A stretch of 64,000 nucleotides of DNA from Sipunculus nudus (taxonomy: Eukaryota; Annelida; Sipuncula; Golfingiida; Sipunculidae), in assembly GCA_026874595.1 (NCBI GenBank), contig CM049320.1, positions 30,368,714 through 30,432,713 on the forward strand, read 5' to 3'. Positions 49,691-59,344 of the stretch are shown here, one piece after another. The position numbers and the translations under genes were made by a program. How positions within the stretch are numbered: the first letter of the stretch is position 1; every line of letters begins with the position of its first letter. The notes under the pieces are model-generated. The model made no database searches. It saw only the letters and a program-made list of their open reading frames with translations, and had not been told where the DNA came from.

Positions 49691-52600
49691 AACTGTATAC
49701 TGAATGAACGGATCAGAACGAGGCTGGAAGTAGCATGAATATGAGGCAGCGATTTTTAGCTGGGAGTCCGACAGACCGACAAACATACTCAAACAAGAGA
49801 TCGAAAGAGTGACAGTTTTACCGTTTTGAGGAATGAAGCACCTGGTCTATGCAAAAATGATGATAGAAAAATCTGATCCCACCACCCAATAAAAGGAGCA
49901 CAGGTCATGGTTCCGAAATTGTCATGTTTGGGGGTATCAATGTGTGTGTCGATATTTGAACTTAAATTTTAATCGTGGTAGTTTGTATACTATGACAACT
50001 TTTAGGGACATCGGTTGGAGCGATTAACGGTACCGATATATGTGGATATTTGAAGATAAATTTTGATAAATGTATTAGTATGTAGTGACCACTCCTTGCA
50101 GGCAAGTCGGTTGGCGTGATCAGCACGGCCCGACTCACGCATGCGACACCTGCCGCCATGTACGCACACTCCGTGTCCCGACTGTGGGAAAACGACGGAA
50201 AGCTTCCCGAAGACGCCAAGGGAGTCTGTGAGGACATCGCGGCTCAGCTGATCAAACAACACCATATACAGGTACATACGCTTTTACTGCGCTATATTAC
50301 AGGCACTTGAATCCCTATAAACGTCATATATATATGAGTTGTCTGATGAATTTTTTGTTCAATCCGTTTCTTGTGTATTTCTAGGTGTTCCTTGGTGGCG
50401 GCAGGGCTCAGTTTCTCCCTAACACCACAACAGACGTGGAATATGAAAATAAAATGGGTCTTCGCAAGGATGGAAGAAACCTGATTGAAGTAGGTACAGC
50501 ACTAACTCATTAATAGTAGCCTTCATTACATATTACTTTTAGAGGAACTCGGGCTTGGACTCGGAGGTCAGGCCGAGTCAATTTGAGTCTAAGGAAAAAA
50601 GACTATGGCGGAACAAACTCGCATACGTGAACTATTTACAAGATATTAAAATAATTCATTACTGTTTATACGAAGCTAAATATCCCTGCATCGGGGGCTA
50701 AACAGAATAAACTAAACAAAACTTAACTCTAACAGATATATTTAAGATAATCTTGAATATCCATTTTAAAGTATTTTAAATAATGATATTTTTGTTGGAC
50801 TTGGATTTCGACTCGAATTCTAAAGGACTCGGACTTGGACTCGAACCTAAAAGACTCGGACTTGGACTCGAACCTGAAAGACTCGGAATTGGACTCGAAC
50901 CGGGTTTCGACTTTGAACCTTAAAGACTCGGATTAAGACTTTGAACCTAAAGGACTCGGATTTGGACTCGAACCTAAAAGTTACGGATTTGGACTCGAAC
51001 CTAAAAGACTCGGACTTGGACTCGAACCTAAAAGACTCGGATTTGGACTTTGAACCTAAAAGACTCGGACTTGGATTCGAACCTAAAGGACTCGGTTTGG
51101 ACTTTGATCCTTAAAGACTCGGACTTGGACTCGAACCTAAAAGACTCGGATTTGGACTTTGAACCTAAAGGTTCAGACTTGGACTCGAACCTAAAAGACT
51201 CGGACTTGGACTCGAACCTAAAAGACTCGGATTTGGACTTTGAACCTAAAAGACTCGGACTTGGATTCGAACCTAAAGGACTCGGTTTGGACTTTGATCC
51301 TTAAAGACTCGGACTTGGACTCGAACCTAAAAGACTCGGATTTGGACTTTGAACCTAAAGGTTCAGACTTGGACTCGAACCTAAAAGACTCGGACTTGCA
51401 CTCGAACCTAAAAGACTCGGATTTGGACTTTGAATCTAAAAGACTCGGACTTGGATTCGAACCTAAAGGACTCGGATTTGGACTTTGAACCTAAAAGACT
51501 CTGACGTGGACTCGAACCTGAAAGAGTGCCGAGTGCACTATTTGAATCTGTTACAGGAATGGAAGAATTCTATGAAAGCGAAAGACAAGAAATATGAGTA
51601 TGTGTGGAACAAGACTCAACTTGATATGGTCAGTCCTGACAAGACGGATTATCTACTCGGTAAGTAAAAAAGCTCTCATATAATATCACTTTAAATATAT
51701 CCCGGGGTTATTTATTATGTAAATTTATTTCTAGATGTGACGTTTATATTTCTCATGTTCATTTCCGATTGGTCGACTCTTGCAGCGATAGGACGAGTTA
51801 TAGTCAGAGCTTAGGGCCCCTTTGATCACTCAGCATGATGATAGGCTTGACAAGTCAACAATGTCATCGTGCCATTAATCTTTATATAACTGGATATATT
51901 TTCCGACTGGAGATTTTATGTTGATCTCGAGTGGAAAAACAAAAAACATTAGTTCTTTTATTTACAGCCTTGGTAATAACAGCGATCACTACTTGATTTC
52001 CAATAACTCAAATGTTATTTCAGTAATTTTGGATGAAGTCTTGATTATAACGATTTCTCTTATAATCAAGACTAATTCGTAAAGGTTGTTGTACATCTTA
52101 ATAAAAACTTGTGTCGAAACATTATGGGACATATAATTAGGAGCAATATAATGCCTATTCTTTCCCACTATCAGTTCAGTTTTGTGTTATACAAAAGTTT
52201 CCAAGCAAAACCATCCCAGCACACAGTCTAAGTACCTCGCATACGGCTGTTTAAGACCTTGATATGACTCTGCGTGATGTTTAACACAGTCAACTTGTTT
52301 ACCATAACAATGCTATGTGACCGGAGGTCCGATTGTAAGCTGCAACACGCAATGTTTTAAACTAGAGACCGGGGTATCCGCGTTTACCGAGTCCCTCAAA
52401 TTCAGTAAGGATAAAGAACTACAGCTAAACCTATTTAATAAGACCACATATGGGACTGATCAAAAGTGGTCTTAATTCACAGGTGGTCTTATAAGACTGT
52501 CAGTTTTAACCAAATTTTTTTTGGGTTCACTCAAGGGTTGACTTATTGAAAGGTGGTCGTATTGAACCAAGGACCTCTCAGACATGTTCCACTGCATATA

Positions 52601-55600
52601 TGTTCTGGTAGTGCCAGTATTTTACACTATTCCTTTAATTTTGAGCTTCACTTGTTATAAGGCCAATAGTATTACTGTAATTGTTGATTATTCAGGAATG
52701 TTTGAGCCGAGCCACATGCATTACGAGGCCAACAGGGAGAATGACAAGGCCGGGGAACCATCACTAGCTGAGATGACGGAGAAAGCCATCAGCATCCTGA
52801 AGAAAAATGAGAAAGGGTTCTTCCTTCTGGTGGAAGGTTTATAGATCTTCATTCCTTGTGTTCCCTTACAGTCTATATTATAAATGACGGTGGTGGCAAT
52901 GAATCGTTGTCACGTGACTCCTCTGTGTCCGTTTTGGGTCATGAAGTGTCGTGGAAGATGCCAAATGTGTCCTAAGGGGGATTTTCTGTATTTCCCCTAT
53001 TGATCCTTAGGAATTTGGCATTATTTCACAATCTATCAAAACGCAATCTTTCAGAAACTAAGTCTACTTTTTATTTCCAGCAAATTAACTCGATCCACGG
53101 AAAAACCGTCCATTGTGTGGTCGCGCGGGCCTGCATCAACTCGGGTCATGACTAATAGTATACAAAATAACCTTGCACTCTTGAAATCCCTTCAAACTTC
53201 AAATTGGTCTGCTCCCAGTGACCAGTATCCATTCCCTCCTTGGTGGAGAGGACGAACCTTTGTGGTTAAGACTTTGGCCAGGTGTCTTTTTGGGCCCCGA
53301 AACTGACTCGAACCCACAACCTCGCGGTCGCAAGTCCAGCGCCCTAAACCATACGCCACTACAAAGCCCGGAATGTCTCACTTGATTTAAAGCAATAGCT
53401 TTATTTAAACCAGCCCGGAATCGACAATGTGACCATGTACGACGAACTTATTCCCACGTTTGAGGGGTACCATTAATTTGACATCTCCAAATCCCCGGTT
53501 ATTCATATGGCTTTTCCTTTCATTTAAAACACCATCACTGCAACTGAAAGGGGAAATTGGTCCTTTTATGTGTCATGTATCGGACTAGTCTCTAGTCATA
53601 AAATTATCTGAACGAATGCGGGCGCTGGTGCCGCTGTTCACGGGACCACTCCTGGTTCATGTGCAAACTGGTACACATATATTTTTATATTATGGGATAG
53701 GAATCAGCGATATGGTTCAGCCGAGACCCAGGAATAAGAGAATATTACTCCAGGGATAAAACTGTGAGTCATATGAATAACCTTTGAAATGACTTTTCTT
53801 CAGTATGTGTTGCCTGACTACAATTAATTGTCCTTTCGTATTTGACACTGAGATACACATCTTTGATAAAAAAAAAATCCGTGTAATTATTTAAGGTTAC
53901 CAGTTCCAGTATATTTTAATGCATAAAATTTGTAAATTCATGTGTCACATTACGTTTCAGGGGCAAGAATAGACCATGGTCACCATGACAGCCTGGCTCG
54001 GCAAGCACTCAGCGAGACCCTGGGACTAGAGAAAGCGGTTAAGTCAGCGAAGAAACTCACTGACGATGACGACACTTTAATCGTCGTAACGGCCGACCAC
54101 TCCCATGTATTTACAATCGGTGGTTATCCGACCAGAGGAAACGACATATTAGGTATGGACGCATTTCTATAGATCTTTTAAGCCGTTACTGATTATATTT
54201 TATCATTAAAAAATGTGAAAAGAAAACTTAGTATCAAGCATCGTTAGATGTAACAGAGTCAGATATTTTTTGGCATGTGCAGAATCAAACAAGCTCACGG
54301 TGTGACGCTCAGAAATAGATGAATAACTTGCAAAATATGCCGCCAGATGTCAAGATTTCTTAACATGATCTATAGGTGTAGCCATTTTAAGACAGTACGG
54401 CATGCTGACTGGGTCAGAGTTACTTTGCTGATGATACACTTTGTATTGATGATCAATTCTGATGACAGGTTTTGTATGGATGAACATTTCTTACGTCACA
54501 TGCTATGGATACACATGTTCAACGACATACTTTTATAGATCCACATTTCTTAAAATCGTATTTTTAACAATTGATTGGTTTAAGAGTATCATAGTGACGC
54601 GGTCTATCGAATGAAGATGATCTAATTAGAATGAGATGTTTTTTTTTTATTAAGCCCCCTAGACAAATTAATTTGCTGTGAGGTGATCGCCGCCTTTCAC
54701 GCGCCGTCAGTCGATCTGATTTATCGGCTGAGGGGTTTGCGCCAACGGTGGATCGACAGATGGGTCGCCCATCAGCCGTTGGGCCATACCCATTGATCAA
54801 TATTAAAGTTAACACTGAACAAAAAGTATATACTATATCATGTAATCTTATTTTTTATAATAAAATAGACAATAAAATAATAAATGATGATTGAACCTAT
54901 GAAATTAAAATAACTGCATGTTAACTAACCCAAAAACTGACTGGTGAATAATGCCTTTAGATGATACAGGGTACAAATAAACTAAATTTTCTGTATTTTA
55001 TGTTTATATGTAATTCTATACATGTGCATCTGTTTAATCTCTCTTAGGTCCGACTAGAATATCGTTATCCTATGCGGTTCTGAGAAATGTATTTTTTTTT
55101 TACACCCAGTAGCTGCTGTCCACATATGTTTTACATGGACACGTTTCCTTAATATAAATAAATTAAGTATTCACCACAGATTACGTGTTTCAAGTCGTCT
55201 TATTTATTTTTTTTTATATAAAATGCTCTAATCTTATCATCGGCCGATAGGCGAACCATCAGTGGATTGACCGCGGGCGCAAGCCCTTCGGCCGAAAGCT
55301 CAGATCGACCGATGGCGCGTGACATGACGTTGTGTCCTAGTTATAAAGTACCCAAACTGTTAAATTTTTCTAACCTTTATGTGTTTTTTTTTTCAATCAC
55401 AAGCATATATTCTTCCAGGACTTGTCGACAACAAAGGTTTCCAAGTTGAGCCCTCCAGGGACGGCTTGCCGTACCTGACGCTCGGATACGTGAACGGTCC
55501 AAACGCACCGATAAACGCCCCGCGGAAAAGCCTGACCGGGCTGACTAAGGAGGAGCTCCGTAAGTTAAACTTACCACGTTTATTTTATTTTTTATCATAT

Positions 55601-56351
55601 AAGCAACCGGAAGACTAAGCCTCCGTCATTCACTTATTCGGCCCATATTTCCAGGTTAACCATGATATTTTTAGGGCATTTCGGGAAAGGTCCATTTATC
55701 TCCATTCTTCCTGATGTATGGAAGAGAAGGTCACAGTTTCAACAATCTTGTTCAAGATGACTTATTGAACCATCCAGTAACATCAACACCAGAAAAGAAT
55801 ATATCTGATATAATATTAGGTATCGATTGGATTTTGATGTGGTCACGGCGCATGATCCGGATTGAGGAACGCCATCAAGAAATTGTACAGTCTCTTATCT
55901 GCAATGAACCAGGGAATATGGGCCAAATAAGTAAATGCAAGATCGGCTTGTGGAGCATCCCACAATAGCCCCAATCCACCCCATGGCGGACCCTTGCATT
56001 AGTTAGAATGCACTAGTTACTGTTATTTTTTTTCTGTTTCCAGATGATTTTGAATTCATGCAGCCGGCAGCTATTCCAACCAAATACGAAACCCACGGAG
56101 GGGAGGATGTGGCGATATACGCCACAGGCCCGATGTCGCATCTGTTCCACCGGACACACGAGCAGCATTTTATCGCCCACGCTTTGGCGTACGCCGCCTG
56201 CATAGGCCAAAACAAGGGTCACTGTTACGGAGCGACACCTGGAGGCCAGTCAGGACATCAAACTTGCGGTGGAAACCGACATGAAGTTTCCGATCTGGTG
56301 TTTTTTGTCACGTTGTTTTGTTTGTCGCTTTCAAGATTACTGGTGTACTGA
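44722..56351 (+). CDS. Alkaline phosphatase, complete ten-exon gene
   Basis: Membrane-linked metalloenzyme that hydrolyses phosphomonoesters at alkaline pH. Ten exons, all with GT-AG introns and matching phases, sum to 1626 bp (541 aa plus TGA), close to the usual 520-540 aa. N-terminal signal peptide (about residues 1-22). Metal and catalytic residues by alignment to animal enzymes: D58 (VGDGMG), nucleophile S108, H169 and T171 (HATP), R182, E328 (LLVEG), D333 and H337 (RIDHGHH), D374 and H375 (VTADHSH), H457 (ETHGGED). A hydrophobic C-terminus (about 523-541) fits a GPI-anchor signal. Oddity: the residue before S108, Asp in typical enzymes, is Gly107. One N-glycosylation sequon lies in exon 5 (PNTTTD). 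The gene is convergent with eIF4G downstream. Substrate and tissue cannot be read from the DNA. Confidence 0.93.
45073..45320 (+). repeat. Recent 124 bp tandem duplication in intron 1
   Basis: The block starting AGCATTTTATTCTTGAGATA at 45,073 is repeated at 45,197 with about two differences (AATGTTGTT/AATATTGTT and ACCGCC/ACCACC). Confidence 0.95.
45321..47929. other. Remainder of alkaline phosphatase intron 1
   Basis: No supported exon. Contents are AT-rich DNA with (AAT)n and (TA)n runs (46,840-47,112) and two G-runs (47,763-47,778 and 47,841-47,857), the second within 90 bp of the exon 2 acceptor. The - strand frames at 45,486-45,987 and the + frame at 47,172-47,510 are open but without recognisable motifs. 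Confidence 0.5.
47763..47857 (+). repeat. Two poly(G) runs
   Basis: G-runs of about 15 and 17 bases, the second preceded by (GT)n, upstream of alkaline phosphatase exon 2. G-quadruplex formation is plausible. Confidence 0.85.
47930..48147 (+). CDS. Alkaline phosphatase exon 2: first metal-binding Asp
   Basis: Acceptor TTTTCAG, 218 bp, ends at Lys97 before GTGTAT. Contains [12 protein letters not shown] with D58, and the RIYKGQ and FPSIGLSK blocks typical of the family. A SINE begins at the donor itself. Confidence 0.9.
48148..48455 (+). repeat. tRNA-derived SINE, copy 6, at the exon 2 donor
   Basis: GTATCTGTTGATCATGGGTA lines up with the SINE head CTTCTGTGGCTCAGGGGTA. It is followed by GCGAATCTCAGCCGAG (B-box region), GGTGAGCGCTCTGCAGG and the family tail (GGGCCTGGTTAATAC, TGATACTGCCCTGTCACGT). 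The element starts at the splice junction, so the donor GTGTAT may derive from it. Confidence 0.7.
48990..49020. repeat. (TA)n microsatellite
   Basis: Short interrupted TA run in alkaline phosphatase intron 2. Confidence 0.85.
49202..49376 (+). CDS. Alkaline phosphatase exon 3: nucleophile serine
   Basis: Acceptor TTCAACAG, 175 bp. Codes [16 protein letters not shown]: Ser108 (TCG, 49,232-49,234) is the phosphate-accepting serine, and Gly107 (GGG, 49,229-49,231) replaces the usual Asp. Ends in the [15 protein letters not shown] helix. Confidence 0.92.
49638..49690 (+). repeat. (GT)n/(GA)n microsatellite
   Basis: GTGTGTGTGT followed by about 40 bp of GA repeat in alkaline phosphatase intron 3. 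Confidence 0.95.
50102..50271 (+). CDS. Alkaline phosphatase exon 4: HATP metal site and substrate Arg
   Basis: Acceptor CTTGCAG, 170 bp, phase-matched to exon 3. Contains [16 protein letters not shown] (H169, T171) and VSRLW with R182, the phosphate-contacting Arg by position. Confidence 0.92.
50385..50489 (+). CDS. Alkaline phosphatase exon 5
   Basis: Acceptor TTTCTAG, 105 bp, phase 0-0. Codes [13 protein letters not shown], the family's GGG block, with an NTT glycosylation sequon. Ends RNLIE before GTAGGT. Confidence 0.9.
50790..51530 (+). repeat. 27 bp minisatellite in alkaline phosphatase intron 5
   Basis: About 27 copies of a unit like AAAGACTCGGACTTGGACTC followed by GAACCTA. A higher-order unit of 190 bp (seven monomers) repeats nearly exactly at 51,050 and 51,240. 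Because 27 is a multiple of 3, long meaningless frames (NLKDSDLDS-type) stay open. It fills most of the intron and ends about 30 bp before exon 6. Confidence 0.95.
51557..51659 (+). CDS. Alkaline phosphatase exon 6
   Basis: Acceptor GTTACAG, 103 bp. Codes [24 protein letters not shown], matching the family's W.N.....DYLLG block. It follows directly on the intron 5 minisatellite. Confidence 0.9.
52422..52577. mobile_element. Possible Tigger-like MITE in intron 6
   Basis: CAGCTAAACCTATTTAATAAGACCAC at the left and GGTGGTCGTATTGAACCAAGG at the right are roughly inverse, and GTGGTCTTA recurs inside. Similar AGACCAC/GTGGTC words occur in the 5.35 kb element. Ends are not sharp. Confidence 0.35.
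52696..52836 (+). CDS. Alkaline phosphatase exon 7
   Basis: Acceptor TATTCAG, 141 bp. Codes [14 protein letters not shown], then the [11 protein letters not shown] helix and KGFFLLVEG with Mg ligand E328. The donor is the weak GTTTAT, but phase and protein continuity require it. Confidence 0.9.
53235..53378 (-). repeat. tRNA-like SINE in intron 7
   Basis: On the - strand: GTAGTGGCGTATGGTTTAGG (A-box), then GGTTGTGGGTTCGAGTC (B-box) and TTTCGGGGCCC. It is unlike the main SINE family in sequence and has no credible acceptor stem, so it is a SINE rather than a functional tRNA gene. Confidence 0.55.
53961..54152 (+). CDS. Alkaline phosphatase exon 8: main zinc-site exon
   Basis: Acceptor CGTTTCAG, 192 bp. 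Codes GARIDHGHH (D333, H337) and [10 protein letters not shown] (D374, H375). Ends RGNDILG across the donor GTATGG. Confidence 0.93.
54690..54783. repeat. Inverted repeat, left arm (alkaline phosphatase intron 8)
   Basis: TTTCACGCGCCGTCAGTCGA, TCTGAT, then GGTTTGCGCC and ATGGGTCGCCCATCAGCCG. It is the inverse of 55,238-55,327 and GC-rich against an AT-rich background. The pair encloses about 450 bp. Confidence 0.75.
55238..55327. repeat. Inverted repeat, right arm (alkaline phosphatase intron 8)
   Basis: ATCGGCCGATAGGCGAACCA through GGGCGCAAGCCC to TCGACCGATGGCGCGTGACA. It pairs with the left arm and may be the termini of one DNA element or two opposed copies. Confidence 0.75.
55419..55559 (+). 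CDS. Alkaline phosphatase exon 9: variable crown region
   Basis: Acceptor TTCTTCCAG, 141 bp. Codes [20 protein letters not shown], then GYVNGPNAP, matching the family's Y.NGPG block. Ends one base into a codon before GTAAGTT. Confidence 0.88.
56044..56351 (+). CDS. Alkaline phosphatase exon 10: last zinc ligand and C-terminus
   Basis: Acceptor GTTTCCAG. Codes [20 protein letters not shown] (H457), then [16 protein letters not shown], and ends with a hydrophobic tail to TGA at 56,349-56,351, a likely GPI-attachment signal. Candidate poly(A) signals lie only at 57,747 and 57,975. Confidence 0.92.
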
Positions 56352-56431
56352 AATAAGCCGTTAATTTAGACACATAGGCAGATATTTACACCACTGTGTT
56401 CCCACCAGAGGGGCCTGTCACAGATGACTTA

Positions 56432-57210
56432 AGCTGTGTTTCCATGTACGTACGTGTATACGCGTATATGTGTGAAAAATCGATCACATGGTTTTGTAAC
56501 CGAGTTGTTTCCATGTGTCCGTCAGCGTATATACATGCGTGACAATCGACACAGGTAGGGCTGAAAGTAGTACTCGAGAACTCGAGTCAGGGTAATACTT
56601 ACCGAGTACTCGAGTCCAAAATTCGGACTCGAGTACTCGTTATGTACCTGCATATCTAAATATTACTACAAATGTACTGGCAATCTTGGCCTATTTATTC
56701 ATTATCGAAGTTATAATCATACTGTATAGTTTATTTCGAAGAGACTTACATTTATGAGTTATATGCTTTCGAATGGAGTTTTCCACGGTTTGATTTTAGT
56801 ATTCATATATATCCCTTCGTTTGATTAAAGTTAAGCCATCATGAAGTCAAATGTATTTTTGCATCGATAAACAGATGTCAGTTTAACTTTACAGCATTGC
56901 CATAGTAACGAGTACTCGAGTCCGAGTCGGGTATTGCCTATCGGGTACTCGAGCCCAACATTTTGTACCCATTTCAGTCCTAGACACAGGAGCGATTTTT
57001 CTGCATAGGGTCTGCGTGAACTCAGGAATTAAGGGTAAAATGACGTCGTTTCACAATGTTTTTGTGGAAGGCCTGCTCGATCCACTGTACAAATATATAC
57101 GCCTGCCACTTCACGCATATACACACATAGGCGCACATGGAAATACATCTATTTATCACGCATATACGCACATACGCATATACGCGCACATGGAAACATC
57201 CCTGTAAATT
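56432..57210. mobile_element. Inverted-repeat element hosting a hAT insertion
   Basis: The left end TGTTTCCATGTACGTACGTG with TATACGCGTATATGTGTGA and the right end, on the other strand ATGTTTCCATGTGCGCGTAT with ATGCGTATGTGCGTA, are inverted repeats with sub-repeats. About 350 bp remains once the inserted hAT element is removed. It lies just after the alkaline phosphatase stop codon, probably in the 3' UTR or flank. Confidence 0.6.
56556..56982. mobile_element. hAT-type non-autonomous element with perfect 8 bp target duplication
   Basis: The 427 bp element begins TAGGGCTGAAA and ends TTTCAGTCCTA, imperfect inverted termini of hAT type. It is flanked by GACACAGG at 56,548-56,555 and again at 56,983-56,990. 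Inside each end are GAGTACTCGAGTCC palindromic words. No transposase frame is present. Confidence 0.85.
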
Positions 57211-57746
57211 GACCGGCCTCTTGAAAAAGAATTTATGCGATTTCTGGGTTCCCCTGTGTAAAGATTAATGATTTTAGGGTAATTTTGGTTATGAAATGTT
57301 CTTATAACGCTTTCATGAAGGATTTTATGAACTTGTTTATAAACAACATATTTGTAAACATAGCAATGTTGACAAACGGGAAAAAGATATGTAACCGATG
57401 CTTGATGCCCATGTCGAAATTGATTTATTTTTGCGGGTCCCCAGATTTTATAAACACGTTGATATAATCAAAACGAGCAGTCTGTGTGCGATGATATCCA
57501 TGCTGTCTGGCCTATTTTTTAAACGCTTCGAGGGATTGCCTGTAGTTGATTAGGGTCAGATAGGTGATTGGGCCCCTTTGAAAAAATGAGTAACTCCAAG
57601 CTTTAAGACACAGACCCTCATAACAAGTTAGACAACCCATTGTGACATATACAACTTCTTTTTTTTTAAGTCTTCTGTGACAGGCCCCTGTGGTTCCCAC
57701 AAATGTTTCATAAATTACTTAGTTTTGTGTGTTCAATTTCTCTACG

Positions 57747-57752
57747 AATAAA
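57747..57752 (+). terminator. Candidate poly(A) signal for alkaline phosphatase
   Basis: AATAAA about 1.4 kb past the stop, with another at 57,975-57,980. No nearer AATAAA was found, so the 3' UTR may include the transposon block at 56.4-57.2 kb. This is inferred from sequence alone. Confidence 0.35.
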
Positions 57753-58839
57753 ATTGCTTTATTAACTGTTTGCTAGAAGCAATTGAACAAGGTTTATACG
57801 CTTGTTCTAAAATTGCTCTTTGAATTATTTAGTATGTGTCAATATTCTTTGATTCAAGTCATAATTCATTAATATTTGGGAACAGGAGGCAGAAGATCCA
57901 GAGAGGAATGCAATATTATAGTTAATGAATTGATGTTTGATATATAATGTATATTATATTACCAACACTGTACTAATAAAATATTTTAATTCATTTTTCT
58001 TTTTCATTTAAATGAACAGACCTAATTATATAAGAAAAATGACCAGCTTAAACTTGACACTTTAATAATCCCCGGATCAAGTGTTCAAATGAATCCGCCG
58101 CGGTTTACGCATAACAAACAGACACTTATATCCCATAGCATGTGATATGCCAGGATTATATTGCCACGTTATCAATTTAACTGCAGGATTTGCTTCAGAA
58201 GCATTTTGTAACGGACTTTGATGTGTATTAGTTTCAATAGAATTTCATTAACTACTGGGCCTTAACATTTAATGTTATTTTAATGTATAGTGCTTCATAA
58301 GCCCTAGAGACTGGATGTGTAAATGCATACGTAGAAAAATTGAACAAAAAAAATATGTACATGTTGCACTTTCATAAACAAGTAGTTAGTTCTATTACTA
58401 TTTCTTTAAACAGTACCGCAGAAGACCAACGCATGGAATATATAAATATATAATATATAAAAGGGTAATTTTATGGTTAATAAGACAAAGTAAATGGCAT
58501 GGAGACAAATGATTATTTTTATACTCTAGCCAATCAGTTGCAAAAACATCAAAAAGAAACATCATATTTATTTTAAATTGATTGGTTCTTATACATCCAA
58601 CATAAATATATTCTTATAAATCCAACATTATCATATTAAACATTAATGTATATATATATATATATATATATTAGTTATATAATAGTCCCCGTGCCAACTC
58701 ATGTAGAGGGTGAGAATATGACAGAGGGGAAGGGAATCTTGCGTAGCCAGATGGTAAGGCCACCGACCGGAAATCGGAAGATCGTGGGTTCGATTCCCAC
58801 CGTCAGTGAACCGTAATTTCTGTGTATACCATTTCCATC

Positions 58840-58904
<65 letters not shown>

Positions 58905-59046
58905 CAGGTTGTTGAAGCGCACCCTTCGATAAACAGTTGCAGTCGCCTGCAGATAATATTGAATTAGTTCTGAAATCAATGGATAGATGGCAGCATATAT
59001 GAAAATCGAATAGTGAATGTCCCGCTAAATGTTCGTGTCCTCTACA
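57753..59046. other. Convergent intergenic region between alkaline phosphatase and eIF4G
   Basis: Non-coding as far as can be seen. It holds (TA)n runs at 58,650-58,672 and 58,840-58,866, a (GA)n run to about 58,899, and a tRNA-like element at 58,738-58,808. TTTATT at 58,567-58,572 is AATAAA on the - strand and could end the eIF4G transcript. Confidence 0.5.
58738..58808 (+). repeat. tRNA-like element (SINE head or tRNA pseudogene)
   Basis: GTAGCCAGATGGTAAGGCC gives a D-arm/A-box, CCGACCGGAAATCGG folds as an anticodon-type stem-loop (GGA at the anticodon place), and GTGGGTTCGATTCCCAC is a perfect T-arm. The acceptor stem pairs at only about five of seven positions, U33 is a C, and the long variable arm expected of a Ser tRNA is missing. 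It is therefore not called as a functional tRNA. Confidence 0.5.
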
Positions 59047-59164
59047 CTAAGTTCCTGGGTCATTTACATTTACATCTTTTTGTATTGGTCCGTTTCTGCG
59101 ACCCATTTCTTTTTTCCTTTGATTCTTACGTCTTCTGTAGTTACGACCACGACGAGCATTAGTG
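59047..59164 (-). CDS. eIF4G C-terminal extension exon 2: basic tail and stop
   Basis: Acceptor TTTTTGCAG, 118 bp. Completes a Ser codon and codes TNARRGRNYRRRKNQRKKEM, then GRRNGPIQ and VNDPGT before TAG at 59,049-59,047. The basic cluster could bind RNA or act as a localisation signal (inference). Confidence 0.6.
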
Positions 59165-59313
59165 CTGCAAAAATGCATGTTTATAAAAGTGTGAATATAA
59201 ATATAAATATTGAAATCTCGCCTCCATGACGACCAATTTTTTGTGGTATAATGATAATTCCTGCAAATACGGCCACTTTGGCTGGTCCTGCTGGTTTGGC
59301 GAGATTTCAATAT

Positions 59314-59344
<31 letters not shown>

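Noticed and set aside
51050-51667. Long + strand open frames of NLKDSDLDS-type repeats
   Set aside because: They arise from the 27 bp minisatellite, whose period keeps any frame open. There are no splice sites or composition of a real repeat protein, and the region is an intron. Only 51,557-51,659 is coding.
58738-58808. Functional tRNA-Ser(GGA) gene
   Set aside because: The T-arm is perfect, but the acceptor stem is mismatched, base 33 is C, and the long variable arm of Ser tRNAs is missing.
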